Shown: positions 43,735 to 55,007 of the stretch, in pieces
Layout of the letters: each line of letters opens with the position of its first letter
How positions within the stretch are numbered: position 1 is the first letter of the stretch
Assembly (NCBI GenBank): GCA_022605425.2
Contig: JAKIMF020000007.1
Span: 62,001-126,000, forward strand
Length of the DNA: 64,000 nucleotides
Source: Hamiltosporidium tvaerminnensis
Taxonomy: Eukaryota; Microsporidia; Dubosqiidae
Direction of reading: 5' to 3'
Made by a program: the position numbers and the translations under genes
Notes under the pieces: model-generated
Seen by the model: the letters and a program-made list of their open reading frames with translations, nothing else
Databases searched by the model: none
Told to the model about the DNA's origin: nothing

Positions 43735-44055
43735 ATGCGATCTAAAACCAAAGCTTACAGATCCATTACCCAAGAAGAGGCCTGTGTAGAAGATAATGAA
43801 AAGTACATAATAGATTTTGCACTAAGTATGCATTATCTACCAGTACCAACAGAAAAGGTTGAAGAATTAGATGTAAAAGAAAAACAGATATGTAAAAAAC
43901 ATAATATTAAATATGGTAAGTTCATTGAAATGAAAAAAGCGTATGCAAAAGAAGGAAGATCGTGTCTAAAACATTTTTTTAAACGTGGTATGAAAGATCG
44001 TTCTAAAATTACAGCAATCGATGATTATTTTCGTAGACATGAAAAAAATTCATAA
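43735..44055 (+). CDS. hypothetical 106-aa protein, possible SWIRM-like domain
   Basis: The protein is basic, with no membrane segment. Residues about 45-103 (VKEKQICKKHNIKYGKFIEM to KITAIDDYFRRH) have the spacing of a SWIRM domain as found at the end of ADA2. That consensus is an LSxxEKxLCxxLxxxPxxYLxIK helix pair followed by a DVNKxxxIxDFF helix. SWIRM domains occur in chromatin proteins such as Ada2, Swi3/Rsc8 and LSD1. If correct this would be a free-standing domain, which is odd, and no SANT or Myb domain accompanies it. A double CCC motif before the ATG supports the gene. The domain call is weak. Confidence 0.5.
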   Translation: MRSKTKAYRSITQEEACVEDNEKYIIDFALSMHYLPVPTEKVEELDVKEKQICKKHNIKYGKFIEMKKAYAKEGRSCLKHFFKRGMKDRSKITAIDDYFRRHEKNS

Positions 44056-46454
44056 TAAATTTCTTTTGTAGTAAAATTTACATTTATTTGGTTTATTATT
44101 GAAACAATTACTATTTATTTGTTTAAAATATGTATTTCATTTACATTTTTTTCTAAAAATATAATTTCTATTTCTTTCTTATTAATTTATTTAATCCTAT
44201 TTTTATAGAAATACTTTATAAATTTATTTTAACGGAAAATTGTAGTATTAATTTTTTAAAATATCAATATTAAAATGTAGTTGTATGATTTATTTAAAAT
44301 AAATACCAAGAATTAATATTGTAGCTTCTTATCTTTGTATTTTTGTACTTCGGATTTTAATCATTTTTTACAATAAAATGATTATTATTCATTTTGAATA
44401 AACTGTAATCAATGTATTATTGAGAATAAATAACGAAAAAAATCTTGAAACGTTTGAATCATTCAACAAACCGTAAATAAAGAAATTAATTAATTATGAA
44501 TAAAGGAGTTGTTAAAAGATTTGTAGGTCGCTCAGACCATAAAAAAGGAAAAAATTAATTATGAATAAATGAACCTATTATGTTGTTGAATCACAAAGAA
44601 ATATATAAAAGATAATATGAATATTTCTTATACCTAATACAAGGTGAGTTAATTTAAGATTGAATCAGGTTTTCTAATCAAAAAGATGCGATAATTTTTT
44701 AACCAAAAATTTTTTTGAAAAAAATGAATCTGAAAAATGAGTTTAAAGAGCCATTTATATATAAAAATAATATCATGTGAAAAATTAGAACCTTAAATGG
44801 ATAGTTTGAATTTATTACCCGTGATTTACAGAAAAATAAATGTTCAATACTCCTTATAATAGAATGATTTCTTCTTACATATAAGTTTTCTATTTTATTT
44901 ATAAAATTTGCTTTTTTTGTAAAGTTAATTATTTGTTTTACGATTTTATTTGTGAATACTTATTAATTGCGTGTTTGTTTGACATGGATTGAATATTTGT
45001 TATATTCTGATATTTTTGGTGGGTTTAAATAGTTTCTAAACTTGTATTTATTAAGTTTTAAACGTAGATTTCTTTCAAATTAGATGAAAAAATTTCAAAA
45101 TTTTAATTATTATAGACGTGATTGGTATCATATGAGTTTTAATATTAAGTTTTTACGATTCATTTTGGGATACTTTTGAACAATAGAATTCTTGGTTTCA
45201 TATAAGAAACTGGTTAACTAGAACATCTATAATTTATATTTATGGTATATAGGCGTCTTATAAATACATTTTGTTTATAAGATCTGCAAATTCATTTTTT
45301 AATTTTGGTCATATCATAATTAAATTTTACATGTCTAGTCTATGAAAAATTATGTATACATTTTTATTTTTGTTTTAGTTCTGAAAAATGTTTTTTTTTG
45401 TTCTGAAGCATTTCTAAATCAGAATTCGGAATAATATGTGATTCTATTACATAATTCATTGAGTAATAAAGCATCATATATCTGATTTTAATTGAACCAG
45501 TGAAAAACCTCGGATAAACTTTGTTAATTTGTCTAATACTGTTTAATTAATAAATTTCTATAAAATATATTAGAAAATTCCATTCCAAATGTAAATATTT
45601 TAAAAGAAAGTTGAAAGATATTTGCAAAAAAATTAAATTTAAAATTTTTCGCCTGTGATTATTTCTGGAATGTCCAAATTGGAGGCATATTGCATGCTAA
45701 AAGCGAAGTGAGTAGAATCATTTTTTTCTTATATTCTATTCTTATAGCTTGAATCTAACATTTTTGTTGCAAAATTTCAAAATTTACCATGTTTTTATCG
45801 ATTTTCTGATTTTAGTCATATCATCCTTGTAACTATTTTAAAGACAAAATATGCGTAGAATACCTATTTTGATATAATGCAGAAGCACTCTTATGGTTCA
45901 TTAGACACGTTCAAGTACCTTTTTAGATCATCTTATAATATCTGCTACTATCGAAATTAAATTTATAGATTAAATTAGATACAAATACTCTTTAAAAACA
46001 GTATTTATTCCTATTTTCTACGAAAATTCAATCATATTTGAAATTTATCAAAATGAAAAAAAAATATTTACTAGACACTTCATGGATTCCGATTATTATT
46101 ATTAGTCTTTCCAATGCATTTGGTATTTCTTAATATTTAATTTTTTTTTCAGCCATTACACCTGGTTGAACTTAATCAAGGAAAACCTAAAGTGTATTTT
46201 ATTGATAATTTAAAATTCAAATTGTAGCAATTGTTATTATAACTCAATATATGTTTTGAAACGAATATGTTACGGTGAAATAAATAAATTATTTATTGTT
46301 TTTCAATCCTGTATCTGCAGAAACATTTACACTATAGTTTAAAACATTATGAAATCCAAAATATAGCGTCGTAATTTTTTTCAATTATCGATATTATTGA
46401 ACAATAAAATTAAAATATTACAAAGTCAACAGAGATATATTATACATTTATAAA
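44056..46454. other. gene-free AT-rich stretch
   Basis: No intact gene. ATTAATTATGAATAAA occurs at about 44489 and again at about 44555, flanking a GGTCGCTCAGACC palindrome-like hairpin at 44527-44539, which could be a small insertion footprint. Confidence 0.45.
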
Positions 46455-46690
46455 ATTTCTAAGTTACTTTGTTGCTTGACAAAAAGGCTTTCAACTCGGT
46501 TGATTACAATATATAGTTTTACCTAAGCAAATTAGATGAAATATATCGACATAGATCTTATAAAATCATTAGTGAATTAGAATGCCGTAAATTATGTCAA
46601 ATGTTTTTTCAGGTGTGAGATTGTACCCTTTTTTGTGATTTAAGTTATTATAACAATATATTTCGGAATTGATAGGTTAATGTAAAAGAG
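46455..46690 (+). pseudogene. LINE reverse-transcriptase relic (motif A region)
   Basis: Plus-strand reading gives DKKAFNSVDYNI at 46478-46513, matching RT motif A of non-LTR elements (DFxKAFDSVDHxxL). Farther on an SYKIISELECRKLCQMFFQV stretch occurs, then DCTLFCDLSYYNNIF, the position of GVRQGCPLSPxLFNxYIN. Stops break the frame at least three times. It is a dead LINE fragment. Confidence 0.6.
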
Positions 46691-48374
46691 GATCACGGTT
46701 CTTGATAAACTCGGGATTGTTTGCATGAATTTCTGCCAATAAAATATTTGTATCACTCGCTTCTTTTCTCCGAGCTATGCGGTAATTTTAATCAAAACAA
46801 ATGCTCGCCACCTGCTAGCAAGTATTGCTGAAGCATTTTTAATTTAACTGGCTTATTTTTTTGTAACCAATGGAAATACTATTTCTTTCTGATCAAAATA
46901 CAAATAAATACCACAACTGTATTTACTTTCTTTAAGCAAGAAATAAATATTTCTATTATCTAAAAATAAGTAATTTTTAGAATATTAAATTTGAAATAGA
47001 TATCACTTTCGAAAATAAATATTTCCTAATTTTGTACCCCGAAAAAGAATTCTCGATTATATACAATTTTCTGGTTTAAATTTCTTAAATTTATAACCTC
47101 AATTTTTGCTTTACTTAAGGCGATTATTTTAACATAAATTCTAAATAATTTTTCTCTGGACTTTCAGTCAGGTTTTTTTTATTCGAATTTAGGAAATTAT
47201 CAGATCTATGAACAATCTTGAAACAACATAAGCCAATGTTATGATTCAACCAAAGAATTTATAGACTGGAAAGTAAGTATTCGGGGGGTTTTTCATTTTC
47301 AAGGAATCTCAAAATCACATTTTTTCTATTCTTTTTTAAATATATCAAATATTTATAATATTTGATACAATCTCATATATGATATTCCGCAACGCAGATT
47401 AATAAAAACTCTAAATTAAAAACTAAAATTAAACTTAATTTTTTTTTGATTTATAAGATCATGAAAGAATTTACTTCACAATAAACAACTTATACCAAAA
47501 AAATATTTATATACAAATATCGACTACCATGATACTTGCTTTAAAAAAACATTCAGATATTTAATACCTATTATTCTTCAAAAACTTTTTGTGGGTAAAT
47601 TCGGTGTATCTCAGGATATTACTTTATAATTTAGTATAACCAGATGAAATATACAAATCTATCTTATTCTGCATGATTATAATAACATTCGTAAACATAA
47701 CTTTAGATTCTCCGTAATATATTTCAATGCTGATTTAATTAATGCAATAATTAAATACTTGTTATTAACATTTGATTTTAATAATATAATATTGAGCTAA
47801 ATTCTCAGAATTATCTGTCTTTTTCATCTAATTGTTCTACTTTGGTGATAAATAATATAACTAGATGCTGAGTTATATGCTCTTTCGATATTTTTCTTTT
47901 TCTTCTGATTATTATAATTGATTCCACAGTATTTTTATTTTATCAAATCATATAATTATGAATCAAACCGTAATAGAGAATTCAAAATTAGTATAAAATA
48001 TGTATTTATTAAATTCAATAAATTTATTATCTTTGATTGTTTCTTATTGCATCTTTGATTATCTTGAATAATCATTTATTACAACTTTGATTATCGTTTA
48101 TTATCTCCTATTACAACATTTTGATTATTTATAATTATAAATTATACTTATTTTTTTATTAAAAAAATTAATTTATCTAAGATATATTAAATATCATTTT
48201 AAAAGTTATTTTCTGCTTCTAAAAAAAATTTATCATAGGCTTTTGTTAAATTCATTAAAAGATATTTTTATTTAATTTTCAATAGTTCTTTCATTTTAAG
48301 TAAATATTCAACGAATATTATGCATAGATATTATTTCATATGTGATATAAACTTGTGGAGGGTGAATAATCATA
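46691..48374. other. retroelement-derived intergenic DNA
   Basis: A comparatively GC-rich patch at 46690-46840 directly after the RT relic is probably more of the same element, but no motif can be named. The rest is AT-rich. Confidence 0.45.
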
Positions 48375-48568
48375 TTTAAAACCATCTGCTTGGCAATAAG
48401 TGTGTAAAATCTGTGTTAAAATCATTGTTGAGGTTTTGGTGGGATATAAACCACGCTGGATATATAAGCATCCCCTATAGTCCTGAGTTGTACCGATTAA
48501 ATGAAACAGATCGAAAACTTTTATTTGTTCATCTTCGATACTGAGAGGTAAAAGAGGAATGGAATAAA
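48375..48568 (+). repeat. short dispersed repeat R4
   Basis: ACCATCTGCTTGGCAATAAG head, GTGGGATATAAACCAC at 48439-48454, and the ACTGAGAGGTAAAAGAGGAA tail. It aligns with R3 and R5 over the full ~195 bp. Confidence 0.85.
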
Positions 48569-48806
48569 TAAATCATGTGATATAAGCAAGATTGGAGAAT
48601 ATTTGTAAATTTAATTTTGAATATAACGCAGTATTTAAATTTATAAACAAAATACTTTATAATTTATATATTTGAGTTTCTGAATTGTATAAAAATCCAC
48701 CGATCTAAATTCAATTGTTTTTAGAAAAGCTATCATCCAGTATCTAAACTTTATTCAAAAGCACCACATCTTTTTTAAAGATTGGCAAGTGTTAAATTTG
48801 TTTTTA

Positions 48807-49456
48807 TGACATTAACGCAGTTCTAGGTTTAACATAAATAACTGCTACCCCAACACTCCCTCGGTAACTCCTGCGATACTTACACGTTATAGCCTTTCAT
48901 CTACCAGGTGTGTAGAACCTATTAATAGACGAGGCTGTTACCCGGAGTTAGTTAATGTGTGTTACATGGAGTGTGATCGGTGGCCGAAGCTCACCCTGGG
49001 TTCAAGACTATGCAGCATTCCCACTTACACTACACTTTCTGAACCCAATAAACTTCTAGCTAAGATATATTTCAGAGACTTACATGGGGTCCACATAGAC
49101 AGTGCAATGTCATACCAACAGGTATAACCTGCTACTTAGCTCTCTCGGCTTTTAATGGTTTTTATTTTTATATCTCCCAGGCGCTAAGTATTCTAACCCG
49201 AGTGAGATGACTAGGTTTCCACCCTTTTACATGGTAATTACCAACATGTTCAGTCGCGGTCTGTAATCTAGCTACATAAAAAACTACAAATAAATTTTTA
49301 GAAAAAAGTTTCTCCGTTTCTTAGACCTCTTCCTCATACAAACTCTCAATGAACAACCAAAGATGTAGTGTGGTTTTATTCCCACCAAAAATATAAACAT
49401 TAATCTCACACCAGTTTCACACACCCATTACCAAGCAGAAAGTTTTTTATGTAGTT
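48807..49456 (-). repeat. dispersed structured repeat, copy D (full length, ~650 bp)
   Basis: This is the best-preserved copy. Minus-strand order: TTTCTGCTTGGTAATGGGTG head, GTGG-GAATAAAA-CCAC hairpin (49370-49385), CATCTTTGGTTGTTC, AGACCGCGACTGAACATG, CTTAGCGCCTGGGAGAT, GCAGGTTATACCTG hairpin, GACATTGCACTGTCT, AAGTGGGAATGCTGCATAGT, GGTTCTACACACCTGGTAGA, AGTTACCGAGGGAGTG and AACTGCGTTAATGTC end. It has no terminal inverted repeats, LTRs or coding frame. Head and hairpin are shared with the short R family. Confidence 0.85.
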
Positions 49457-49779
49457 ATTTTCCCTCTGCCAGTTCATCCAATAAAATTATAAAAATAGTA
49501 AAAATATGAAATCCGATTTAAAAATGTGATATTTATACAAAAAGAAAAACAATTCAAAAGCGGGAAAATTATTAGATGCAATAAAAAAATAATAATGAAT
49601 TTAAAAGAATAAAATAGAATAATTAGAAGACTAAATAGAGGAATAATGTAAGAAAAATTTTATAGATATAAGAGAATAGAATAAATATAATTGAATAAAA
49701 TAAGAAAAATTTAAATATAATATGATAGTGGAAAAGTTATTAAATAATATTTTTATTACCAAAATACTACTACCAACCA
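49457..49779. other. AT-rich 3' spacer of SNU13
   Basis: Nothing recognised. Confidence 0.5.
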
Positions 49780-50160
49780 TTACAATCTAATATCTTTAAC
49801 AATATCCTTAACGAACTTTTCACATCTACTGCATCCACTCTCAGTATCACTAAATACAGCACATGCAATCACACTTCTACTAACATTACAAGCTTTTCCA
49901 AGTGTACTTTTACTTTTAATATAAACGTACGGTACGTTTTTATCTTCACAAATTAATGGAATGTGCTGTGAAATTTCGAATGGTTCACAATCACCCGCCA
50001 GTACAATTAAGTGTGCTCTTCCTTTGTTTAAACATTTAACGGATTCATTTGCACCTATTTTTATGTTGTTTGTGTCGTTTAACATTTGTATTGTTGTAAA
50101 TATTTTTTGTGACAGATCATCTTCTGCTAAAGGATGAGCTTTTGTATTTACTGTAGTCAT
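49780..50160 (-). CDS. SNU13: U4/U6 snRNP 15.5K protein Snu13 (L7Ae family)
   Basis: Snu13 binds kink-turns of U4 snRNA and box C/D snoRNAs, acting in splicing and rRNA modification. At 126 residues it is the same length as yeast Snu13. It keeps KAHPLAEDDLSQKI at the N terminus (yeast KAFPLADxxLTQQI), KIGANESVKCLNKG (RNA-binding GANExxKxLNRG motif), AGDCEPFEISQHIPLICEDKN and VPYVYIKSKSTLGKACNVSR. The ADCEP-x-EI and CEDKNVPY signatures separate Snu13/Nhp2 from ribosomal L7Ae/L8, and the N terminus favours Snu13. The C-terminal ~25 residues contain two extra Cys (SGCSRCEKF). CCCC lies four bases before the ATG. Presence of Snu13 is compatible with retained splicing or snoRNP function. Confidence 0.95.
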   Translation of the reverse strand: MTTVNTKAHPLAEDDLSQKIFTTIQMLNDTNNIKIGANESVKCLNKGRAHLIVLAGDCEPFEISQHIPLICEDKNVPYVYIKSKSTLGKACNVSRSVIACAVFSDTESGCSRCEKFVKDIVKDIRL

Positions 50161-50164
50161 TAAA

Positions 50165-50168
50165 GGGG
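50165..50168 (-). promoter_or_regulatory. CCCC start-proximal motif of SNU13
   Basis: ATTACCCCTTTAATG on the minus strand. Confidence 0.75.
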
Positions 50169-50650
50169 TAATATAGTATTGTTTAATACATATTTATAAC
50201 GGCAATTTAAAGTGATTTATAACTGTTTTTTGAAGGGTATTTAGAGATTTTTTATAACGGTCTGTTGTTAGTAATTTAAAGGGTTGGTTGTAACGCTTAT
50301 TTAAAGAGAATTTTAATGATGCAATAATTTTTTAAGATTTTACCAAAATAATTATCTGAGTTTCTACTTGTGTTATTTCTTATATTTCTTTCTATCTTAT
50401 ATTTCTTTCTATCTAACAATAAAATAGAAGAGATAAAATATCAGAGTTTCTAAATCAATTATTTCTTAATTTTATTCCATATAAAATTAAAATATAAGCA
50501 AACACTCTATAAACATATTATAAATAGCAAAAATTAAAAAAACCATTCGTAAATTTTTATTAAATTTATTGTTTTCTACTTTTAGAAAAATAAATACTTT
50601 TTAAATAAAATAATTACGAATTAAAATTTAATTTAATTCATTTGATTTAT

Positions 50651-50815
50651 TCTATAATTATTTATCTTAGAATTTATAGGCAAAAAAAATAATAAAATAC
50701 TTATATTTACTATCTTATACTTAATATTCTATAATTATTTATCTTAGAATTTATAGACAATAAAAATAATAAAATACTTATATTTACTATCTTATACTTA
50801 ATATTCTATAATTTA
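50651..50815. repeat. 77-bp tandem duplication
   Basis: Units start with TCTATAATTATTTATCTTAG at 50651 and 50728, with a partial third at 50805. The two full units differ at only a few positions. Confidence 0.85.
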
Positions 50816-51724
50816 ATATTTTAACTTCTATACTACTAATGTATACAAATAATTTAATATTCTAAATATTTAATTTCTATATTACTTTATATGATATTTA
50901 ATAGTAAAAATAGGAAATATCAATATTTATATATTAATTTTATAATTATTATTATATACTCTGTCTAATATTAAATAATTTCTTAGATTCTTAATTTATA
51001 AAATATAAATTTTTTTAAGTACTATAGACTGAATGTATGCCTCTATCATTAAAAATATTTGAAGCTTTTTAAGATACATTTTATGATATTTAGTTACAAA
51101 ACAATTATAAATTCTTTATTTTCTTTAAATACTAAATATATAGATAAAACTTAATTCATCTTTAAATATTTCTAATTTCTAAATATCAAAAGTATAATTT
51201 GTTATAAATATTATTCAAATATATTTTTTAAATATTTAAGATTTAACAATTATTATTTTGTTCAGTTTCAACAATCTGAAGTAAATTCTTATAAATTATA
51301 TAATTTTAAAGTTTCAATTATTATAAATAGATTTACTTTTACTTTTTACTTTTTACTTTTACCTTTTTAAATTCTAATAAAATATCAAATTGAATCCTAC
51401 AACTCATTTTTTTTATTTCAAATCTCAAATCTTAAAGTAAATCTTCAAATGTCACTTTGTAGTTCATTCCTTTGATTTATATTTCGAAATTCTTAAATAA
51501 GGGGTATCTAGTGTATAGATTTTTTTTATACCAATAATTGGATTGGAGTAAAGTATTTTTATATGTATGTTACTGAAGTAACAAAGTGTTATACAACTGT
51601 AAAATATAAATTATCTTTCAAGGATACAAATTTAGTATTAAAATTGTGTTTAACAGTGTAATTAGTCTTTATATTGTTTAATTAAAAAAATCTTCTTTTA
51701 CACATTCTAAAGAATATAAAAAAA

Positions 51725-51838
51725 TAGAGAAATGGAGAAATATAGAGAAATGGAGAACTCTTAAAAAATATAAAGAAATGGATAAATAGAGAAATTAAAA
51801 AAAAAAACAGAGAAATGGAGAACTCTTAAAAAAAACCT
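51725..51838. repeat. purine-rich GAGAAATGGAGAA repeat
   Basis: AGAGAAATGGAGAA occurs at about 51725, 51744 and 51809, two of them extended by CTCTTAAAAAA. The plus strand is nearly all purine plus T. Confidence 0.7.
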
Positions 51839-52273
51839 GATCATTAATATTACTAAAACTACTTAAAATATTTGAAAAATAAAATTATTCAAAATAATTT
51901 CCATTTTTTTATTTATTTTCTTTTACCAAAAATAAGTAAAAAACTACAAAAAATATAATTAAAGAATACAAAAAAGTAAAAGAATTGTGATTAATATTTA
52001 ACAAAATTTTATAATAAATTCCTTAACTTAACTTACATTTTTAAAATATAAATATTTAAAATTAGAAATACTTTATCTATAAACATTGTTATACATACAT
52101 TTAAATCAGTGTGATTAAATAAAAAAAATAAATAAAAAAAAAGATAAGAAAATTAACAACCAATAAATTTATATACTGTAAATGTCAATTTGATATTTTA
52201 TTTATAGAAATATTTGTTGGTTAAAAAATATTTTAAAATATAAAAAAGCCATACGAAAAAAAAGCAAAGAAAA

Positions 52274-52280
52274 AAAGGAG
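52274..52280 (+). promoter_or_regulatory. AAAGGAG motif before the CSC1 start
   Basis: AAAAAAGGAGAATATG: the heptamer lies three bases before the ATG and may be a GGG-like alternative to the CCC motif. Confidence 0.4.
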
Positions 52281-52283
52281 AAT

Positions 52284-55007
52284 ATGGAAGAGGAAGATTT
52301 AGATATAATTGCACAGAAACCGAAACTTTCTAGTAGTGACAGTGCTATCAAAGTTAATTTAATAACACAGATTGCTATATCTGTGGGCTGCCTCGTATTT
52401 TTTGTTATAGTGAGACCAAAAATGAAGTGGCTTTTTACGCCGAATACACGAAACAAACCCAAGCATCCTGGGTACGGATACGATGGATATTTTAGTTGGG
52501 TTTTACCAATACTAACGGTAGATGATGTTAAGCTTTTGTCTGTAATTGGACTGGACTGTTTTATGATGCTGCAATCTTTAAAAATGCTGTACAGAATTTT
52601 TCTTGTTCTGATTTTTTTTACAGTTCCAACGCTTTGTTTTGTTTATTGGCACGGAAACAACCAAGAAGAAAATCTAAACCAACTTTTTTTAAAACTTTCT
52701 ATAACAAATTTTAAGAAAAAAGATATCAGAATTTGGCTTCCTGTTATTGCTGTACATTTGACTTCGTTAGTTATTTTTTATTTAGTTTATATTTATTATA
52801 AAAAATTTGTGCCTTTGAGACAAGCTTATATAAGAAATCCTGCTACTATGACTTCTATTCCCACACTCAAACGTATTTCTTTTGATTTATCTTCTGTTAC
52901 AGATGCAATTGAATATGTCAATATGCCAGCAAGAACACTATTGTTTACAAGATTGCCTTCGTTTATAGAAGACGATGATGATTTGGCGCAATTCGTTACT
53001 GCTTTAGGAGTTGGGGAAATAGAAGATTGTATTTTAGTAAGAAATACCAAAAACTTAAATAAATATTGTCAAGCCAAAGAAGTTTATATAAGAGAGATAG
53101 AAAGGGAAATCGATTACAGTTTCAGAAATATAAATGATTGGTCTGCCGACCACGTAGAAAAATGTGAAAAAAATATTTCTGGATTCGACAAAAAAAATGT
53201 AATTTTAACAGCAGAACACAATTTTTCGGACCAAGTTTTTGAAGATGAAGAAAAAACAGAAATCGTAAAAAAATATTTTGCTGGCTTCAAATCTTTTAAA
53301 AGAAAACATAAAAAGAATGAAATAGCCTTGGATTTAAATCTTTCTAAATTACAAAAAACGTATCAAAAGATAAATGACGAAAAAATAGCTTTACACGATG
53401 TAAAAAAACCAGAAGATAAAGATGTCATAGAATTGATGGGAAAGAAAGAAGCATTGTTTCCAAGAGAAGATTACACAAGAAATGTCAGTTTTTTTTCTTT
53501 TTCTCATTTTATTCATATAAATAAGCACTATAAATATTTTACTTTGGAATTACCGGTATTTACTAAAACAGGATTTGTAACTTTTAAAAGTAAAAAAGCT
53601 GCAAATATTATTGCACAGTCACTGATTGGTTCAAAGGTTTTTTCATGTACGGCTACACCTGCACCTGCGCCTAAGGATATTATCTGGGCGCATATCAATA
53701 TGGGAGAGGTAGAAGCTTATTTTAAGAATATTATAGGAACTTTGGTATTTATAATTTTAATATTTGCTTTTTATACTTTGGTTTTTATTTTGACTGGTTT
53801 TCTTCATTTAAATAAGTTAGAACAGAAATTTCCAAATATAAAAATAATTACGAAATTCAAAACGGTCAAAGAATCTTTTGATGGAATTGTCACACCTTTA
53901 ATTTATAATGCATTACTTTGTTTGGCACCTATTTTTCTTACTGCTTTGTCGTACTCTGAAGGTGTTCATTGCTACTCATTATTACAGTATAAAATGATGG
54001 ATAGATACGGGCTTTTTCTTCTCTTTAATGGTTTTTTGGCTTTGATGTTTACTTCTACGTTTTTTACGATGTTTAAAGACTTATACACCGGTGAAAAACA
54101 GTTTGGAGAGGTTATAGAAGATATAGGTAAGTCACTTATCGATTCGGCTGTATTTTTTTCTAATACAATAATTCAGAGAGCGCTGATGGGAAATGTAATG
54201 TTTCTTTTGAAGCCTTTAAACATTTTTATTCAGTATTTTGTGGATCATTTTGGTGATGAAAAGACACGAAGAGAAAAAATCGAATCTCGATATCCGGTAA
54301 GTTTAGACTTTGGTTTTATTTATCCGACTGTGCTTTTATGTTTTCCTATGACACTTTCTTATAGTGTGATAAGTCCTTTAATATTATTTATAGGTGCATT
54401 TTATTATATTACGACGTACCTTGTCTTTAAAAATGAATGTTTATACGCAGTTGGTAATAATTTTGAAGCTGGTGGTATACATTGGGATCTTGTGTGTAAA
54501 TATGTTATTTATTCTTTAATTATATTTCAAAGCTGCTCTGCAGCTCAAATATTTGTACTTGGATCTAAATTAGGAGCATTTTCAATTATACCTATGATTA
54601 TAATTACAGTTTATTTTAAAAAAGGTATAGAAACGATGTTTACAAAATCTTGTAATTACTATCCGTTGAATGTACAAGAAGAACAATATATTGATGAGTT
54701 TAGTGCTAAAGTATTACAGGAACGAACTCTTTTACTTGAAGATTGGGATGAAACAGCAGATGATATTGATATTGATAGTGTGGGACTTGATAGTCTAGGC
54801 TTTTGTGATGTGGAGGAACAAGGAAAGAAATTTCCTTATCGTGATCCGAGTTTATTTTCTTCATTTTCTAGATTATTTTTACCACACAATTTCATAAAAA
54901 CGATGTGTTTTATTGAAAAATATGATAAAAACAATATCTTTAAGATGAGAGATGAGACAGAAGAGAGTAAGGGATTTTTTGGTTGGATTTTGAGTTGGTT
55001 TAAATAA
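52284..55007 (+). CDS. CSC1/TMEM63-family mechanosensitive cation channel
   Basis: CSC1/OSCA/TMEM63 proteins are osmo- and tension-gated ion channels with TMEM16-like topology. The 907-residue protein has the family plan. TM0 is at about 24-42 (LITQIAISVGCLVFFVIV). The conserved FSWVLPILTVDDVKLLSVIG segment at about 72-92 is followed by LDCFMMLQSLKMLYRIF, with TM1/2 to ~172. A large cytosolic RRM-like loop (about 195-470) contains MPARTLLFTRLP, the usual RTVxVxxLP. A block of about seven helices then covers 480-800: GTLVFIILIFAFYTL, NALLCLAPIFLTALSY, FIYPTVLLCFPMTLSYSVI and LFIGAFYYITTYLVF. The tail is acidic then hydrophilic. Length is typical of fungal members (780-1000). Fungal homologues are Csc1, Rsn1 and Phm7; which one is not clear. 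Confidence 0.92.
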   Translation: MEEEDLDIIAQKPKLSSSDSAIKVNLITQIAISVGCLVFFVIVRPKMKWLFTPNTRNKPKHPGYGYDGYFSWVLPILTVDDVKLLSVIGLDCFMMLQSLKMLYRIFLVLIFFTVPTLCFVYWHGNNQEENLNQLFLKLSITNFKKKDIRIWLPVIAVHLTSLVIFYLVYIYYKKFVPLRQAYIRNPATMTSIPTLKRISFDLSSVTDAIEYVNMPARTLLFTRLPSFIEDDDDLAQFVTALGVGEIEDCILVRNTKNLNKYCQAKEVYIREIEREIDYSFRNINDWSADHVEKCEKNISGFDKKNVILTAEHNFSDQVFEDEEKTEIVKKYFAGFKSFKRKHKKNEIALDLNLSKLQKTYQKINDEKIALHDVKKPEDKDVIELMGKKEALFPREDYTRNVSFFSFSHFIHINKHYKYFTLELPVFTKTGFVTFKSKKAANIIAQSLIGSKVFSCTATPAPAPKDIIWAHINMGEVEAYFKNIIGTLVFIILIFAFYTLVFILTGFLHLNKLEQKFPNIKIITKFKTVKESFDGIVTPLIYNALLCLAPIFLTALSYSEGVHCYSLLQYKMMDRYGLFLLFNGFLALMFTSTFFTMFKDLYTGEKQFGEVIEDIGKSLIDSAVFFSNTIIQRALMGNVMFLLKPLNIFIQYFVDHFGDEKTRREKIESRYPVSLDFGFIYPTVLLCFPMTLSYSVISPLILFIGAFYYITTYLVFKNECLYAVGNNFEAGGIHWDLVCKYVIYSLIIFQSCSAAQIFVLGSKLGAFSIIPMIIITVYFKKGIETMFTKSCNYYPLNVQEEQYIDEFSAKVLQERTLLLEDWDETADDIDIDSVGLDSLGFCDVEEQGKKFPYRDPSLFSSFSRLFLPHNFIKTMCFIEKYDKNNIFKMRDETEESKGFFGWILSWFK

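Larger units (their letters stand above)
50169..52273. other. AT-rich divergent intergenic region with small tandem repeats
   Basis: No gene. A 77-bp tandem duplication lies at 50651-50815 (units at 50651, 50728, partial 50805; TCTATAATTATTTATCTTAG), with a TTTACTTTTTACTTTTTACT microsatellite near 51335. GAGAAATGGAGAA units occur at 51725-51838. Confidence 0.6.
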
